NCBI GenBank assembly: GCA_025200525.1
Contig: CM045761.1
Location: 64,884,009 to 64,948,008 of the forward strand
Length of the DNA: 64,000 nt
Origin: Camellia lanceoleosa
Taxonomy: Eukaryota; Streptophyta; Magnoliopsida; Ericales; Theaceae
Direction: 5' to 3'
Position 1 is the stretch's first letter. Each line of letters starts with the position of its first letter. Below the pieces are notes generated by a model. That model saw nothing but the letters and a program-made list of their open reading frames with translations, was not told the DNA's origin and searched no databases. The translations under genes were made by a program, and so were the position numbers. Positions 1-10,082 of the stretch are shown here, one piece after another.

Positions 1-1344
1 TGTCTGGCACTTTTTTGTAGGATGCCCTAGTGATCGGTGGAAAACACAATAATTCGGGCCCTCACGATCCTTCTTTGGCAAAAGCTTTTCGATACGAGGC
101 AACTTCAGTTCCCCATCTGCCACCCATTCTTTAACTAAGGCCTTCACCTCCTCAACACTACACGGAAAAGGAGTATCATCTTCACAGTATTTCCTCTTCT
201 GACCTCTGAATTCCTCCCCCTGCAACTTTCGGGTAGAAGACGCGGAAGCCGCAGTGACAGAAGGTCCTCGGGATGACTTGAAGCTGGTTTTATAACTAGT
301 CTCGAACTCGATCTCCTGAGATTGAGGTATGTTGATGTTCCGAGATGCTTCAATTAGTGCCGAGAAGGTGGGTAACTTGTGATTAACTAGAAGCATCTTG
401 TATCCGTTCAATGCCCCTTCAACACAGATTTGGACTAAGTAGCTTTCCTCCACAGCCTCATGACAATCTACGGCTTTGTCTTGAAACCTCTTCACATATT
501 CGAGAATGTCTTCACCTTCCCGCTGCTTTTCCTTACATAGGGTAAGTGCGGTTACCTTCTCAGCCGCTTGAAAGAATTTGGTGTGGAATTTGTTAACCAT
601 TTCCTCCCAACTTCGGACAGAGTTTGGGGCCAAATTAACATACCAACTATATGCTCGGTTAGTGAGGAACTTAGAGAATTCTCTCAGCCGGAGGACGTGG
701 TTTGAACCATGAATACCCAGAGTCTCGATGAATCGCACAACATGTTCTCGAGTATTTCCTTGTTTGCCATTGAATTTGATTAACTCAAGCACCGTGTACC
801 CCTCCGAGTATGGATAACTCAACATCTCGATAGGGTACGGTGGCTTGACATCCGGATCAGACAAAGAGGGTAAAGTCCTCTTGCCCCGTTCGAGATCGAA
901 CATGGCTTGCACATCAGCGAGAGTGAGAAATTGTTGAGGGAGAGAACTTGATGGTGGTATTCCCGGAACTTGACTTGTAGACCCGAAGACTGAGCTTGGA
1001 GCAACTTGGCCATTTGGGTGTTGAGAATTCATCATCAGTGAAGACACATGACGATATTGGCCATCGGCACCTATGGACATGCCATTCGGTGATGGGACGT
1101 TGCATTGGGTCCCGTAAAGTCCATTGTACGCCACGGCTATATCGGGTTGGGCTTGCAAACTCGGCATCGGAGCCAAAGGAGACCCACTCGATACACAAGT
1201 AGAATTTACAATTGGTGAAACAAAGTTAGGCATGAATGGAGCACCATTTTGTAGAGAAATTTCTGTAGGCTTTCTTTGAACTTCCACAATCGCTGGAACA
1301 CCATTTTGTCGTGCCAGAAACTCTTCTAACCACCGTTGGACCAT
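1..1344 (-). CDS. gag: Ty3/gypsy Gag, main body (partial, runs off left edge)
   Basis: The minus strand is open without a stop from a Met at 1344 to the window edge, 448 codons. Gag packages element RNA in virus-like particles in the cytoplasm. The first 150 or so residues are low-complexity and rich in Ser, Pro, Asn and Gln. A plant retrotransposon-gag domain spans about residues 190-320, with the typical features RFIETLG, RAYSWYVNL and SWEEMVNKF. A basic linker follows. At about residues 433-446, almost at the edge, there is a C-x2-H-x4-G-H-x4-C knuckle (CVFHRSLGHPTKKC), as in many Tat-type Gag proteins. The true N-terminus is probably at 1776, but two frame breaks separate it from this frame. 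The primer-binding site and LTR lie just upstream to the right. Pol should lie left of the window. The family call is firm; the lineage is less sure. Confidence 0.85.
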   Translation of the reverse strand, partial: MVQRWLEEFLARQNGVPAIVEVQRKPTEISLQNGAPFMPNFVSPIVNSTCVSSGSPLAPMPSLQAQPDIAVAYNGLYGTQCNVPSPNGMSIGADGQYRHVSSLMMNSQHPNGQVAPSSVFGSTSQVPGIPPSSSLPQQFLTLADVQAMFDLERGKRTLPSLSDPDVKPPYPIEMLSYPYSEGYTVLELIKFNGKQGNTREHVVRFIETLGIHGSNHVLRLREFSKFLTNRAYSWYVNLAPNSVRSWEEMVNKFHTKFFQAAEKVTALTLCKEKQREGEDILEYVKRFQDKAVDCHEAVEESYLVQICVEGALNGYKMLLVNHKLPTFSALIEASRNINIPQSQEIEFETSYKTSFKSSRGPSVTAASASSTRKLQGEEFRGQKRKYCEDDTPFPCSVEEVKALVKEWVADGELKLPRIEKLLPKKDREGPNYCVFHRSLGHPTKKCQT

Positions 1345-1776
1345 GGCTCAATCCTCCGGGTGCGTGATTTTGCCCTCCATGGGCCGTAGGTTGGCCATGA
1401 CTTGTTCCTCCTAGCACTTGATTTTGCACACTATTTTGTACAACTTCAGGGAGAATTTGGGGCAGATCTTGATGGTTTTGGCCATTCCCAGCATCACCAT
1501 GAAGTTGTTGATGCTTACCGACGCCGATTTGACCTCCACTTGTTGCCGTGATGCGAAATGCAAACCCATCACCAATATGGTATGGGTGAGATTTTGAAGG
1601 GTCATCGTGAGAATCTCCTGTTGAGTGTGTTGGAGTCCTTGAATAGCTTCAAGGATGAGAGGTGGGTCTTGAACTTGAGTCCTTTCATCACCACCATTGG
1701 AAGAGCCTTGTCGATGAGTCTCATTATCTGCCATTTTTGCCAGTGTTGTATGAGTTCCAGATCTCGTTGAAACCAT
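1345..1776 (-). pseudogene. N-terminal part of the same gag, frame-shifted
   Basis: A Met at 1776 opens with MVSTRSGT, a common start of plant Ty3/gypsy Gag, and runs to a stop at 1411. The Gln/Asn/Gly-rich composition expected for the rest of the N-terminus moves to a second frame near 1540-1560. It then moves to a third frame near 1345, which is the frame that stays open to the left edge. I read this as two small indels in an otherwise well-preserved gag. Sequencing errors cannot be excluded. Confidence 0.6.
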
Positions 1777-1789
1777 TAATCAATCTGCC

Positions 1790-1807
1790 TCCCCAGCGGA
1801 GTCGCCA
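1790..1807 (-). other. Primer-binding site of the left-edge gypsy element
   Basis: On the minus strand TGGCGACTCCGCTGGGGA lies two bases downstream of the LTR end at 1810 and about 15 bases upstream of the gag Met. It ends in the complement of a tRNA CCA tail, as a primer-binding site must. I do not assign the primer tRNA. Confidence 0.75.
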
Positions 1808-2293
1808 AATGTATGAGAGGGTTTAAGAACGTCGTTGGAAAATTCGAAGATCCTTGAAGAACAACTTCGAATTCTCTAGAAGATGATGAGAGGCTTAGAT
1901 TCTTCAGTAGTCTCAACTTAAGAACACAAGAGCAAAGGAGATGATGGAGATAAGAGATTGAGTGAAGAAGGCAAAGTAGCTAGAGAGAGAATAATGGCAA
2001 AACTCTCCCATGGATCTCCCACTTTCACTCTCAAGGTTGATAATGGAGAAGGGAAATTAGTTCTTTCCCAAGAGTTAAATCTCCAAAATCCATCCCTTGT
2101 AAAGTTATGAGTGGGTGCTATTTATAGGCACCTCATGATGTAGGATAGAGCCCATGTGCAAGGCACATGGGAAATATTCTCTCTAACCACCTTGTCCGAG
2201 GAGGTGACCTCTCCGAGGATGAGGAAAACCCCGAAAAGGAGATCAACCTCTCGGCGAACCCTTCTTCTTAGTCACACCTAACCAATGATCCCC

Positions 2294-3719
2294 AATTTAA
2301 AGGGCGCAAAAAAAGTGTCTCTCTCTGCCCTAAGGCGGGCGCGCAAGGCGCCGGCTTTTTATTGAAAAAAGGCGACAATCTTCGTAAAAATTAAAAAAAT
2401 TAATATAGATTATTTTTTATGTAATGTATGAATCAATTTTTTATTTTTTTATGTAATGTATGAATCAATTAATGTATGTAATGTAATGTATGAATCAATT
2501 AATGTATATAAAATTAATATAGACTATTTTTTATGTAATGTATGAATCAATTAATGTATGTAATGTATGAATCAATTTTATATTTTTTTAATTAATGATG
2601 AATTAATTAATTAATGTACATTACATTCCATTACATTCATTCCTATGTTACATTCAATTTTCTATTAATGTATGTAATGCAATGTATGTAATGTACGAAT
2701 TAATTAATGTTATGAATCAATTTTCTATTTTTTTAATTAATGATGAATTAATTAATTAATGGACATTACATTCATTCCTATGTTACATTCAATTTTCTAT
2801 TAATGTATGAATTAATTAATGTATGTAATGTAATGTATGAATTAATTAATGTTATGAATCAATTTTCTATTTTTTTAATTAATGATGAATTAATTAATTT
2901 CAGTATAATCAGAATGAATGTAATGTATCTATTTTTTTTATTTATGTATGTATGTATGAATTAATTAATTTATTTATTTATGTAATAATCATAATGAATG
3001 TAATAATCATTAATTAATTTTTTAAATTTATTTATTTATGTAATAATCAGAATTTAATAAATACAGATAAATACAGAATTTATTAAATCGATAACAATTT
3101 AATAAATACATAATTTATTTTTCCCCTAATGGATAAATGAGAATTTATTAAATACATAATTTAATAAATGAGATAAATATAGAATTTAATAAATAGAATT
3201 TATTTTTGATAAAGGGAAAAAAAGACTTGTATTTATTTATTTATTATTTTGTATTTGTATTTATATTTATTTATTTATTTATTTTGTATTTGTATTTATT
3301 TATTTATTTTTTCTTAACATAATTGAAAAAAAAATAAAAAAATAAAAATAAAACAGAGACCAGAAGCAGTGGAAGAAGAATGGCATAAGAAGAAGAAGAA
3401 GGAGAGAGAGAGAGATCGAATCGAAGAAGAATCAAGAAGAATCGAGTGAGATCGAAGAAGAATCGAGTCGAATCGAGTGAGATCAAAATAAAACATAAAG
3501 TCGAATGGAGGTCCATAGTCGAAGTCGAATGGAGGAGATGGGTGGGCTTGAGTCAAATCGAGGAGAAATCAAAGTCGGAGATGGAGGGCGGCAAGCCAGC
3601 CTTTAGCCCTCGGCCGCTGGCCCTAAGGCGCCGATTTTTTTTCTAACGCGCCGGGGACCGCCGCCCCAGCAAAGTTGAGCCTCGCTTCGCCTTGCGCCTA
3701 GGCGCGCTTTTAACAACAC
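2294..3719. mobile_element. Non-autonomous DNA element nested in the LTR
   Basis: About 1.43 kb, flanked by TGATCCCC (2286-2293) and TGATCCCT (3720-3727), an 8-bp target duplication with one mismatch. This fits hAT-type insertion. The ends are GC-rich and rich in GGCGC / GCGCC motifs (CTAAGGCGGGCGCGCAAGGCGCC at the left, GCGCCTAGGCGCGC at the right). The core is extremely AT-rich. No transposase frame is seen. Superfamily assignment is tentative. Confidence 0.6.
2395..3320. repeat. AT-rich degenerate tandem core of the nested element
   Basis: Irregular repeats built from TAATGTATG, AATTAATTAATG and ATTTATTTATT words. Two blocks near 2580-2720 and 2730-2850 are near copies of one another. A purine-rich GAAGAAG/GAATCGAG stretch follows (3360-3490). 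No coding sequence. Confidence 0.7.
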
Positions 3720-4226
3720 TGATCCCTAATCATCCCAAAGGGTCCAGGGTAGTCCCAGAGGACGTCCTGCCGCATAAGGGTCAGGGGTAGTTCAAGAGAA
3801 CGCCCTGCCGCAAATATTGCCAAGTTTCAGGGACCCCTTAGATCGTGCCACCTCGACCCAGGTATAGGCTAGTTTAACTGAAGAGTGAATTTATCTCCAC
3901 TCACCGTCCTCAGGATCGGGTCCTTTGTTCGGACTCTATTACGCCCATGGTTCTGGTGCATAGATCCCGGAAAGCTTCGAGCCCGCAAGTGTTCTGGCAC
4001 TCATTAATGGAGCGGCTTCTAGATTGCGTCTGAATCCGTTCGAAGCCAAGTGCTTCGAATCTCTAAGTTCGTGGATCCGAACCCTTTCAAGGCTTAGAGC
4101 GATTCGACCCGTTTGATGGCAATAAATCCAAGTCCACCAATATTGGACTTGAGATAAATTTGGGCCCACCAACCTTGGACTATTAGGCCTAATTAATTTA
4201 GTGGGCTCAAAATAACTCCTCTTACA

Positions 4227-4491
4227 CAAGGTAAGCTTGCAAAAATACCAACGAACATCATCGCCATCAGACGGACTTGTAGTCTGCGCAAGATACTTGG
4301 GGCGACCTCCACTCCACATACATTGCTCAATCTCATCCACCAATCTCCTTATGTTTGACGGAGTGTTCTTCAACATATCAAAGGAAGTCTCTTCACTCTT
4401 CCCATGAGAATCGGTAGCATCAGGAACAGATAACCACCCACGATCCCCTTGCCCGCATTTTCGTCTACTTTCACTCTTTTTCTAAATCTGT
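4227..4491 (-). pseudogene. SGR2-like: SGR2-like DDHD phospholipase, N-terminal exon, cut by LTR
   Basis: The minus frame reads LKNTPSNIRRLVDEIEQC, then KYLAQTTSPSDG and DVRWYFCK. This matches the conserved N-terminus of plant SGR2 (SHOOT GRAVITROPISM 2), a large DDHD-domain phospholipase A1-like protein of vacuolar and endomembranes involved in shoot gravitropism and vacuole function. A possible Met is at 4376; the frame is open up to a stop at 4492-4494. Three extra residues (MWS) follow EQC compared with the family as I remember it. After the codons for CKLTL the sequence passes straight into the LTR at 4226. The frame stays open about 96 more codons in LTR sequence to a stop at 3939. The remaining roughly 900 residues of the family are not in the window. 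It is either a gene disrupted by insertion or an older fragment. Confidence 0.7.
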
Positions 4492-4499
4492 TGTTGACA

Positions 4500-5090
4500 C
4501 TCCATTCAACCATTCATTTCTGAAGCAAATCAAATGGTATGGTATGATATGGTATGGAGGAGGATTGATTTGATTCAATTAAATTATGATCTTGGAAATA
4601 TGATCTTGCATAGGAATTTTCACATGAATGAATTGTTGCACGCCCATTGTTCGGGAAGGAAGCTTCATCATAGATATCTCAACTCCAGAATCTTACATAT
4701 ATTACACCAAAGCAACCGTAAAAATAGGTTTCATTTGGGTGAAGATAATCAAAAGTGAATGAGGAAGATGAAGGAGAATCCATTTGCTTCTTCTCGTCCA
4801 TATTTCTCTATCTTTATCTCTCTCTCTAAAACTCTCTTCGTATACCCACAAATGAGAGTAATGGAAGACAGAGAGAGAGAGAGTCAAATATATAGAACAA
4901 CCACCGTCAAAGAATACCCAGAAGGAAGGAAATGGCCGACAAATTTTGCAGAGAAACAAACAGAAAGTACAGATGAAAACAAATGAAGAAGAAACGGAGA
5001 AAGGGATCGCTGATGTGATTGTGTTTTTGTGTGTGAGAGAGAGAGGGAAATCAAAACCGTTTCTCACCAATTGAGTATTGGGTAGTTAAT
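4500..5090 (-). promoter_or_regulatory. Possible 5' UTR and promoter side of the SGR2-like gene
   Basis: Upstream (right) of the N-terminal exon the minus strand is rich in CT tracts near 4810-4890 and 5020-5050, typical of plant 5' leaders and Y patches. It shows no transposon similarity that I recognise. A Met-rich TATGG microsatellite lies at 4534-4557. No unambiguous TATA box or splice sites could be fixed. Weak call from position and composition only. Confidence 0.3.
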
Positions 5091-5339
5091 TAATTAAGGA
5101 AGAAAGTGGAAAACGTGAGATGTGTTTTTTTTTTTCAAATTACTTAAATTCCGCATGGCAGCATATGGTAGAGGCTTCAATAAACTAAATTCAAGCCTCA
5201 CTTAATATAATAGTATAGATATATTGCCTTTATAAATTTAAGTGTATTTATTTATATATTATATTTATTGAATTAATGTTATTATGTTAGTTTTTGTTAA
5301 CAAATAAAAATATATATAATAAAAAAATTTGTCGTGTTC

Positions 5340-5400
5340 TCTGCCGTGTCTCGTGTCCGTACCCGTACCCATACCCGTACCCGTACCCGTGTCTGTGTCT
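5340..5400. repeat. CCCGTA short tandem repeat
   Basis: About six units of CCCGTA, one of them CCCATA, flanked by GTGTCTCGTGTCC and GTGTCTGTGTCTC. A shorter copy lies near 12150-12172. The GTGTCTGTG flank resembles the ends of the MITE at 9678-10082, so these may be worn ends of the same family. Confidence 0.6.
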
Positions 5401-5479
5401 CATAGCCATAGAGGTATGGATGATTTGGCCAGGACCCTGGGGTGTTGAGTTGATTTCTTGCCCTCTACCTATTTGGGTA

Positions 5480-5806
5480 TGCCTCTTGGGGTGCTTCATT
5501 TATAGCTAAAGTTGTCTGGGAGGCAGTGCTTGAGAGATTTGAGAGAATGTTGCTACTTAGAAGAGGCACTACCTTCCAAAAGAGGGTAGATTGACTCATA
5601 TCAAAAGTACCCCGTCTAGCCTTCCCAAATATCTGATGTTATCTTCACTATCCCGTACTCAGTTGCTTATAGGTTGGATAAATTGTAGAAGGATTTCTTT
5701 TGGGGTGGGCTTAGGGAAGAGTTTAAGTACCACTTGGGCAATTAGAATAGCCAATAGGGTGTGCTTATTTACTAGCAACCATCAAGGCAATAAGCTCTTG
5801 TTCTAG
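5480..5806 (+). pseudogene. L1 LINE reverse-transcriptase fragment
   Basis: The plus strand encodes in shifting frames the pieces WEAVLERFERMLL, LISK/THIKSTPSSLPKYL and FLLGW.LGEEFKYHL-like text. This is the classic plant L1 ORF2 segment between the RT core and the C-terminal domain (roughly WxxVxEKFEKRLAGW...LTLIKSTLSNLPTYY...FLWGG). Several frameshifts and stops are present. The sequence is lost at about 5806, where another repeat begins. Confidence 0.6.
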
Positions 5807-6280
5807 CATGTCAAATCGATTCTCAAATAGTCGGAATCACTCCTCCAGTTGTGCAACCCAAGCAGCCTCATCACATTCGTGCACATCTTCTGCAATGACA
5901 TGTCATCCACCATGAATTCCTCGTTATGCCTTGATCAAGACTCAAGCACAAGTTCTTATAACAACTGAAGCAGGAGAAATGTGGAGAAGCAGAATTCGCA
6001 GTAACAAGTTCACGGCAACTCTTCTATAATTTTGTTGGTTACTAAGAATACTAGAATAATACGGAAAATATAGAGAAAACTCTCAAGAAAGTCTGTATAA
6101 CTTACAGGTTTACGTTATTTATAATAAACCAATAAAGAATAAAAATTATATAAACCTAAGAATTTTAGACTATTCCATACTACATCAGAATATTTAGAAT
6201 CAAATAGTATTTCCAAAATCATAACGATAAAATTATATAATTCCTAAAATCTCGTAGGCATCAAATTCACAGATTGTAGC
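5807..6280 (-). mobile_element. LTR/gag-leader-like remnant, copy 1
   Basis: This block has a near copy at 12430-12820. Both share ACAAGTTCACGGCAACTC-like text, a GTTATAAGAAC motif (minus) and an AT-rich stretch with TAAAATTATATAATTCCTAAAA. Read on minus it looks like the last part of an LTR followed by a leader and a short gag-like stretch. It has no intact frame, and neither LTR end nor PBS can be fixed. Confidence 0.35.
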
Positions 6281-6289
6281 AAATGCATT

Positions 6290-6500
6290 GTATATGGACC
6301 ATGTGGAGGGAGCATATCATCAGATCTTTTGATGGTATTCATCTTCCCATTGGTGGTTTGAAGAATCTATGCTCATTTCCTTTTTTTGGTGCAGTTCATG
6401 GGTGACTTGTACATGCCGGATGTTGGCTTTTTAGGTGTACAGCATTCGCTCCTGCAAGGTGTTTTGTTTTGATAATAAATTTTACTTATCCAAAAAACAA
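6290..6500 (+). mobile_element. L1 LINE 3' tail, copy 1
   Basis: Includes GACTTGTACATGCCGGATG and TTTTGATAATAAATTTTACTTATCC followed by an A-rich run, the style of a plant L1 3' UTR with terminal poly(A). A matching tail lies at 12830-12948. It lies inside what would be intron 1 of the kinase-like gene copies, so it was present before the segment was duplicated. Confidence 0.55.
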
Positions 6501-6855
6501 GACAAGACAAGACAAAACAAAACAAAAAATGGAATGTACAACCATTGGTATCAAATCCAACTTTGGTTTCCATCAGGAATGTATGCAAAAACAAAAAAGT
6601 CAACTTAATTCTACAATTGTTCAATTTACGTAAATCTGTAAGTCTAGTTGAATTGTGAAACAAACCCATCAACCAAACTACAGGAATTTGTCAAAAAACA
6701 AAAAAAAAAAATTCTAAGCCTTTTCAATCAATGAGAGGCAAAAAGTGAAAGCAAATGCACAGACTGCTTTTCTTTTTTGTGAAACAATAAAAATAAAAAC
6801 AATTAAGATGAAAATAAGTGTATAGAACGAGAGGGTTTCAAAGAATGAGACCAAC

Positions 6856-7215
6856 CTGGTCAAACGGCCCCCGTTTGGCAGTCTGCCCCCACAATCGAAG
6901 CAATGAGAGAGCGACGCTGCCAGAAAAATGGCAGCGAAGATGTCACCGCTGACCCGGTTTTCCAAGAACATGGATAACACCAGCGATGACATCAGATTCT
7001 GGGGAACTCTGCTGGGTTTTGGCTGCTGGAATCTGACTCTGAAATTGGAGAGACAGGTGGCAGCACCGGAGAGAGAATAGGGAGGTGTAGGAGTGATCAG
7101 ATGGCTGAGAAAAGGGAGGTATGGTCAGAGAAGCTGAGATCGGAGTCTGATTCATCAGCTCGGGTACAAATCAGGTCAGACTGACTTCAGTGAAGAAAGT
7201 AGTAGTTGTTCCTAT
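6856..7215 (-). pseudogene. Farnesol/phytol-kinase-like exon 1, broken copy
   Basis: Aligns over its whole length with the open exon at 13233-13583. The codon matching the start Met is ATA instead of ATG (7213-7215). The transit-peptide part reads in one frame (MNQTPISASL...). The membrane-anchor part (MFLENRVSGDIFAAIF) reads in another, so at least one indel lies near 6975-6995. The splice-donor context CAG/GTTGG at 6856 is kept. No downstream exon is recognised. I call it a pseudogene fragment. Confidence 0.65.
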
Positions 7216-8517
7216 AGATCACTCTCAAAGTTAGAAGGCAGAATTTTATTAAATATTTTGTCACGGGTTTAGTTTGTCTGTGGATTGGAAACTTAGGGTG
7301 GGATTGTCTAATCTAGACTCATGGTCCCACATTAATTATTTAATTTTTTGGATAAATTACGCTAGCTTCCCTTGAGATAAGAAGAAAATATAGTAAGTCT
7401 CACAATTTTGATATAGTTACACCGATTTTTCGTAGGATATAAATTACATATCAACTTAACATACTCTGTTCAGTCATCCATTAATACAAGGGATGCAAAA
7501 TTTATTATCAATTTTATAATGGAAATGTCTTTACCCTTTGTTATGCTTGTATCCAAACATTACTTAAATCCAAATACCCATATTCCATAAGTCGACATCA
7601 CGTACATAAAACCAAACAAACCACCCCATTACCCCTAAAACTAGCCACCATCAACCTCTCACTAACTACCCTAAAAAACCAGACAACCAGCGACTTCCAT
7701 CTCTGTTCTTTCTCGCCACTTCTTTCTCTTCTTGGCCGCTATAGACACCACCTTGATCAGCCACTACATGCATCACCTCAAGGAACAATCCGCCACCTGA
7801 TCAACTACCACCACTCTCACCCAGACACCGCCACCCAATCAACAACCATCTCTGATCAGCCACAACCACCCAATCTAACTCCTCGATTAGCCAGAACCAC
7901 CACAAATTTATAGAATCAAATCCTTCAAACCCGCAATATACATGAATTTCTAATAATGCATCCTGTAAAATTTCTCCAAAAACACTCCCACTTAATGCAC
8001 TTTTCTCCAAAACTCCCCCTATGAATGCACCCTACAAAATTCTGAAGCACTTACGCAGACAAAGAGAGATATAATCAAACACTCTGCAAAATCAATTTAC
8101 ACAAAATCTTGAATATTTTGAACAAACCAGTACAACTTTTTTTGTGTTCTGTCGATCTCAACCAATATGCTAGATAATGATACATCATGAAACATAGCAC
8201 GAGAAGAGAAACATTAGCATATATTTCTCCATCAAAATAATCAAGTCTCTTATCAATCAAATGAATTGTGTGTGTGATCAGTGTATCAAGAAAATCTCGA
8301 GAATGCACAAGTTTCTCACGGTGCTATTTAAAGTCCAGCAATCAATCACCTCAGACAATAATGAACTTTTCTTCTTCTTCTTCTTTTTATTTATTTTTTA
8401 TTTTTTTATTTTTTTTTATAACACAAAAGTCCCTTAAGCTTTCTAGATAACCAATGTAGCAAGCTTTGGGCTAATGACTCCGAAACCAAATGTTTTTAGG
8501 ACATTAGGTGTACAGAC
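7216..8517. other. Gene-free spacer
   Basis: No coding sequence can be supported. The stretch holds a short block near 7260-7340 (GTTTAGTTTGTCTGTGGATTGG...) that recurs in diverged form near 17540-17610, a CCACCA/CAACCA-rich patch at 7640-7880 and T-rich runs near 8370-8420. The short open frames here have no recognisable similarity. Confidence 0.6.
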
Positions 8518-8531
8518 ACCCCTATGGGCTT

Positions 8532-8744
8532 TTTTTTTTTTTTTTTGATGGCTGAGTGTTCGAGCCAGCTTACGCACACCTCAACTAATCCCAGGACTCA
8601 CGCAAAGCGCCTCCTCCATGTGAATCGGACAAATCTCAGCAAAGCCCACGGGAGTGGCGTGGCCCCAAAAAGTTAAACCTGAGACCTGGAGGGAGCATAT
8701 CCCCAGGCCCCAAGTTGCACCCACTAGGCCAACCCCTTGGAGTT
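8532..8744 (-). mobile_element. tRNA-derived SINE
   Basis: Flanked by perfect 14-bp direct repeats ACCCCTATGGGCTT (8518-8531 and 8745-8758). Read on minus it starts AACTCCAAGGGGTTGGCCTAGTGGG, containing an A-box-like TGGCCTAGTGGG. A weak B-box-like AGGTTTAAC lies about 50 bases on. It ends in a run of As, seen as Ts at 8532-8546. About 213 bp. The intact target duplication suggests a fairly young insertion. Confidence 0.85.
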
Positions 8745-8758
8745 ACCCCTATGGGCTT

Positions 8759-9516
8759 ACTTACTCGAGTTAAAAAGGCTATGGACTCAAGCGAATCTTA
8801 TATGTATATCATTCCCAAGACTCCCATTGTTTGACACAAACACTCGAAGCTTACTGAGACAAGAGCCCCAATTACTAGGTAAAGACCTTGGAAAGCTGTC
8901 ATGGGTAAGCCTCAAATATGGGTCAATCAGGTCAATGGTCACAGGGCTTCTCAAAATCACAAGATTTTCTCAAGACACACTTGTCACGATGTAAGTGCTG
9001 TGATTCCAAAGAGTAGATATTTTTGCAATATAAAGATGAGTGCATGCAACAATACTCGAGAATGTATAATATCATGTTCCAGCACAGACACCAAATCAAT
9101 TGATACACACAGAATCCAAAATAGAGTTATACCAAAAATCAACAATATGCAAGATTTTGGTATCACACAAATATGTAAAAATAAAATAAAATAAAAAAAA
9201 CACAAGAAATCAAATTAAGTCCTAGCATGCATGAATGTAAGGTCAACTTTAGATGAATGGAAAATAGAGATAAGATTAATCTCCATCTTAGCAAAATGTC
9301 TAGCTACAACAAGCCAAACAACCAACACCCTTGGCCTCTAATGTACTCAAAAAAGAAATTAAAATTTTATTGTTCAAACTAAGCTGACATATAACTCAAT
9401 TAGCTGCTCACATACATTCTTATCTAGGAGGTTAGGGGATCAATCATTGTCATCTGCAAAAAATAATTGTTTTTATATCTGTAATTAATGTCCTATCAAT
9501 TGGAAAAAAACTAGGG
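8759..9516. other. Gene-free spacer
   Basis: AT-rich sequence without a supported gene or a repeat that I can name. Short overlapping frames on both strands around 8900-9200 look random. Confidence 0.55.
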
Positions 9517-9644
9517 GTTTTATAAGAGGGCTGCTAAATGCTCCTACTTTTTTTCTTTGGACCCCCATTTTTTTAATTTTATTTTATTACAATTTTGTCC
9601 TAACATCAAATTCCAATTTTGTCCTCATCCCTATCCTTCCAAGT

Positions 9645-9674
9645 CTAACCCTAACCCTAACCCTAACCCTAACC
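9645..9674. repeat. Telomere-like (CCCTAA)n, about five units
   Basis: A short run of the six-base unit CCCTAA inside the MULE, next to the MITE. Most plants use the seven-base CCCTAAA. Further single units are scattered at 10088-10300. Too short to show telomeric origin. Confidence 0.7.
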
Positions 9675-9677
9675 TAT

Positions 9678-10082
9678 GAAGCACGGACACCTCTCCAGAG
9701 GTTGCGTACAGGTGTCTGACACGTATCAAACACAAACACGCTCTGGACACGTGTCAGACACGCTAGGACACTTTGGACACACTGCGGACACTTTAGAACA
9801 CACTGAGGACACGCTGAGGACATGCTAGGAACACGCTGAGTATTAGTTTTTTCAACAAAAAAAAAAATTATAAATTTTAATTTTTTTACTAAAATAGCAT
9901 ACCTAAGATTGATAAATTTGGTAAAATTAAATATGTGACATAAAATACATATTAAATATTTAAAAATATACATATAATAAAAATATAAAAACATATATTT
10001 TGAACGTCTCCCCAACATGTGTCCTGCATTTTTTAAAAATTTACATGTCCGCGTGTCTGTGTCTGTGTCGTGTCTGTGCTTC
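9678..10082. mobile_element. MITE nested in the MULE
   Basis: About 405 bp with inverted ends GAAGCACGGACAC (9678-9690) and GTGTCTGTGCTTC (10070-10082, 12 of 13 bases complementary). Subterminal GGACAC / GTGTC words repeat on both sides and the core is AT-rich. No clear target duplication could be seen because the flanks are CCCTAA repeats. No protein. Confidence 0.6.

Larger units (their letters stand above)
1810..4226 (-). mobile_element. 5' LTR of the left-edge Ty3/gypsy element (interrupted)
   Basis: The inner end (TGTATGAGAGG read on plus, from 1810) abuts the primer-binding site. The outer end ...CCTCTTACA at about 4226 gives the TG...CA termini and short inverted ends TGTAAGAGG / TGTATGAGAGG. 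After removing the nested element at 2294-3719 and one copy of its TSD, the LTR is about 0.98 kb. It starts abruptly inside an SGR2-like coding frame at 4227. The other LTR and the matching TSD lie beyond the left edge. Confidence 0.7.
5850..7215. repeat. Duplicated segment, copy 1
   Basis: Runs in the same order and orientation as 12430-13583: LTR/gag-like scrap, L1 3' tail, intron-like AT-rich stretch, then exon 1 of a kinase-like gene on minus. The two copies differ by many substitutions and indels, so this is not a recent duplication. Confidence 0.7.

Noticed and set aside
1558..1770. Plus-strand frame opposite gag
   Set aside because: Shadow of the gag N-terminus. No independent evidence.
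3304..3556. Phe/Ser/Leu-rich minus frames
   Set aside because: Reverse reading of purine-rich, repetitive DNA near the right end of the nested DNA element.
9645..9674. Ancient telomere or chromosome-fusion point
   Set aside because: Only five CCCTAA units, inside a transposon, with similar scattered CCCTAA/AACCCTAG words nearby. Low-complexity origin is simpler.
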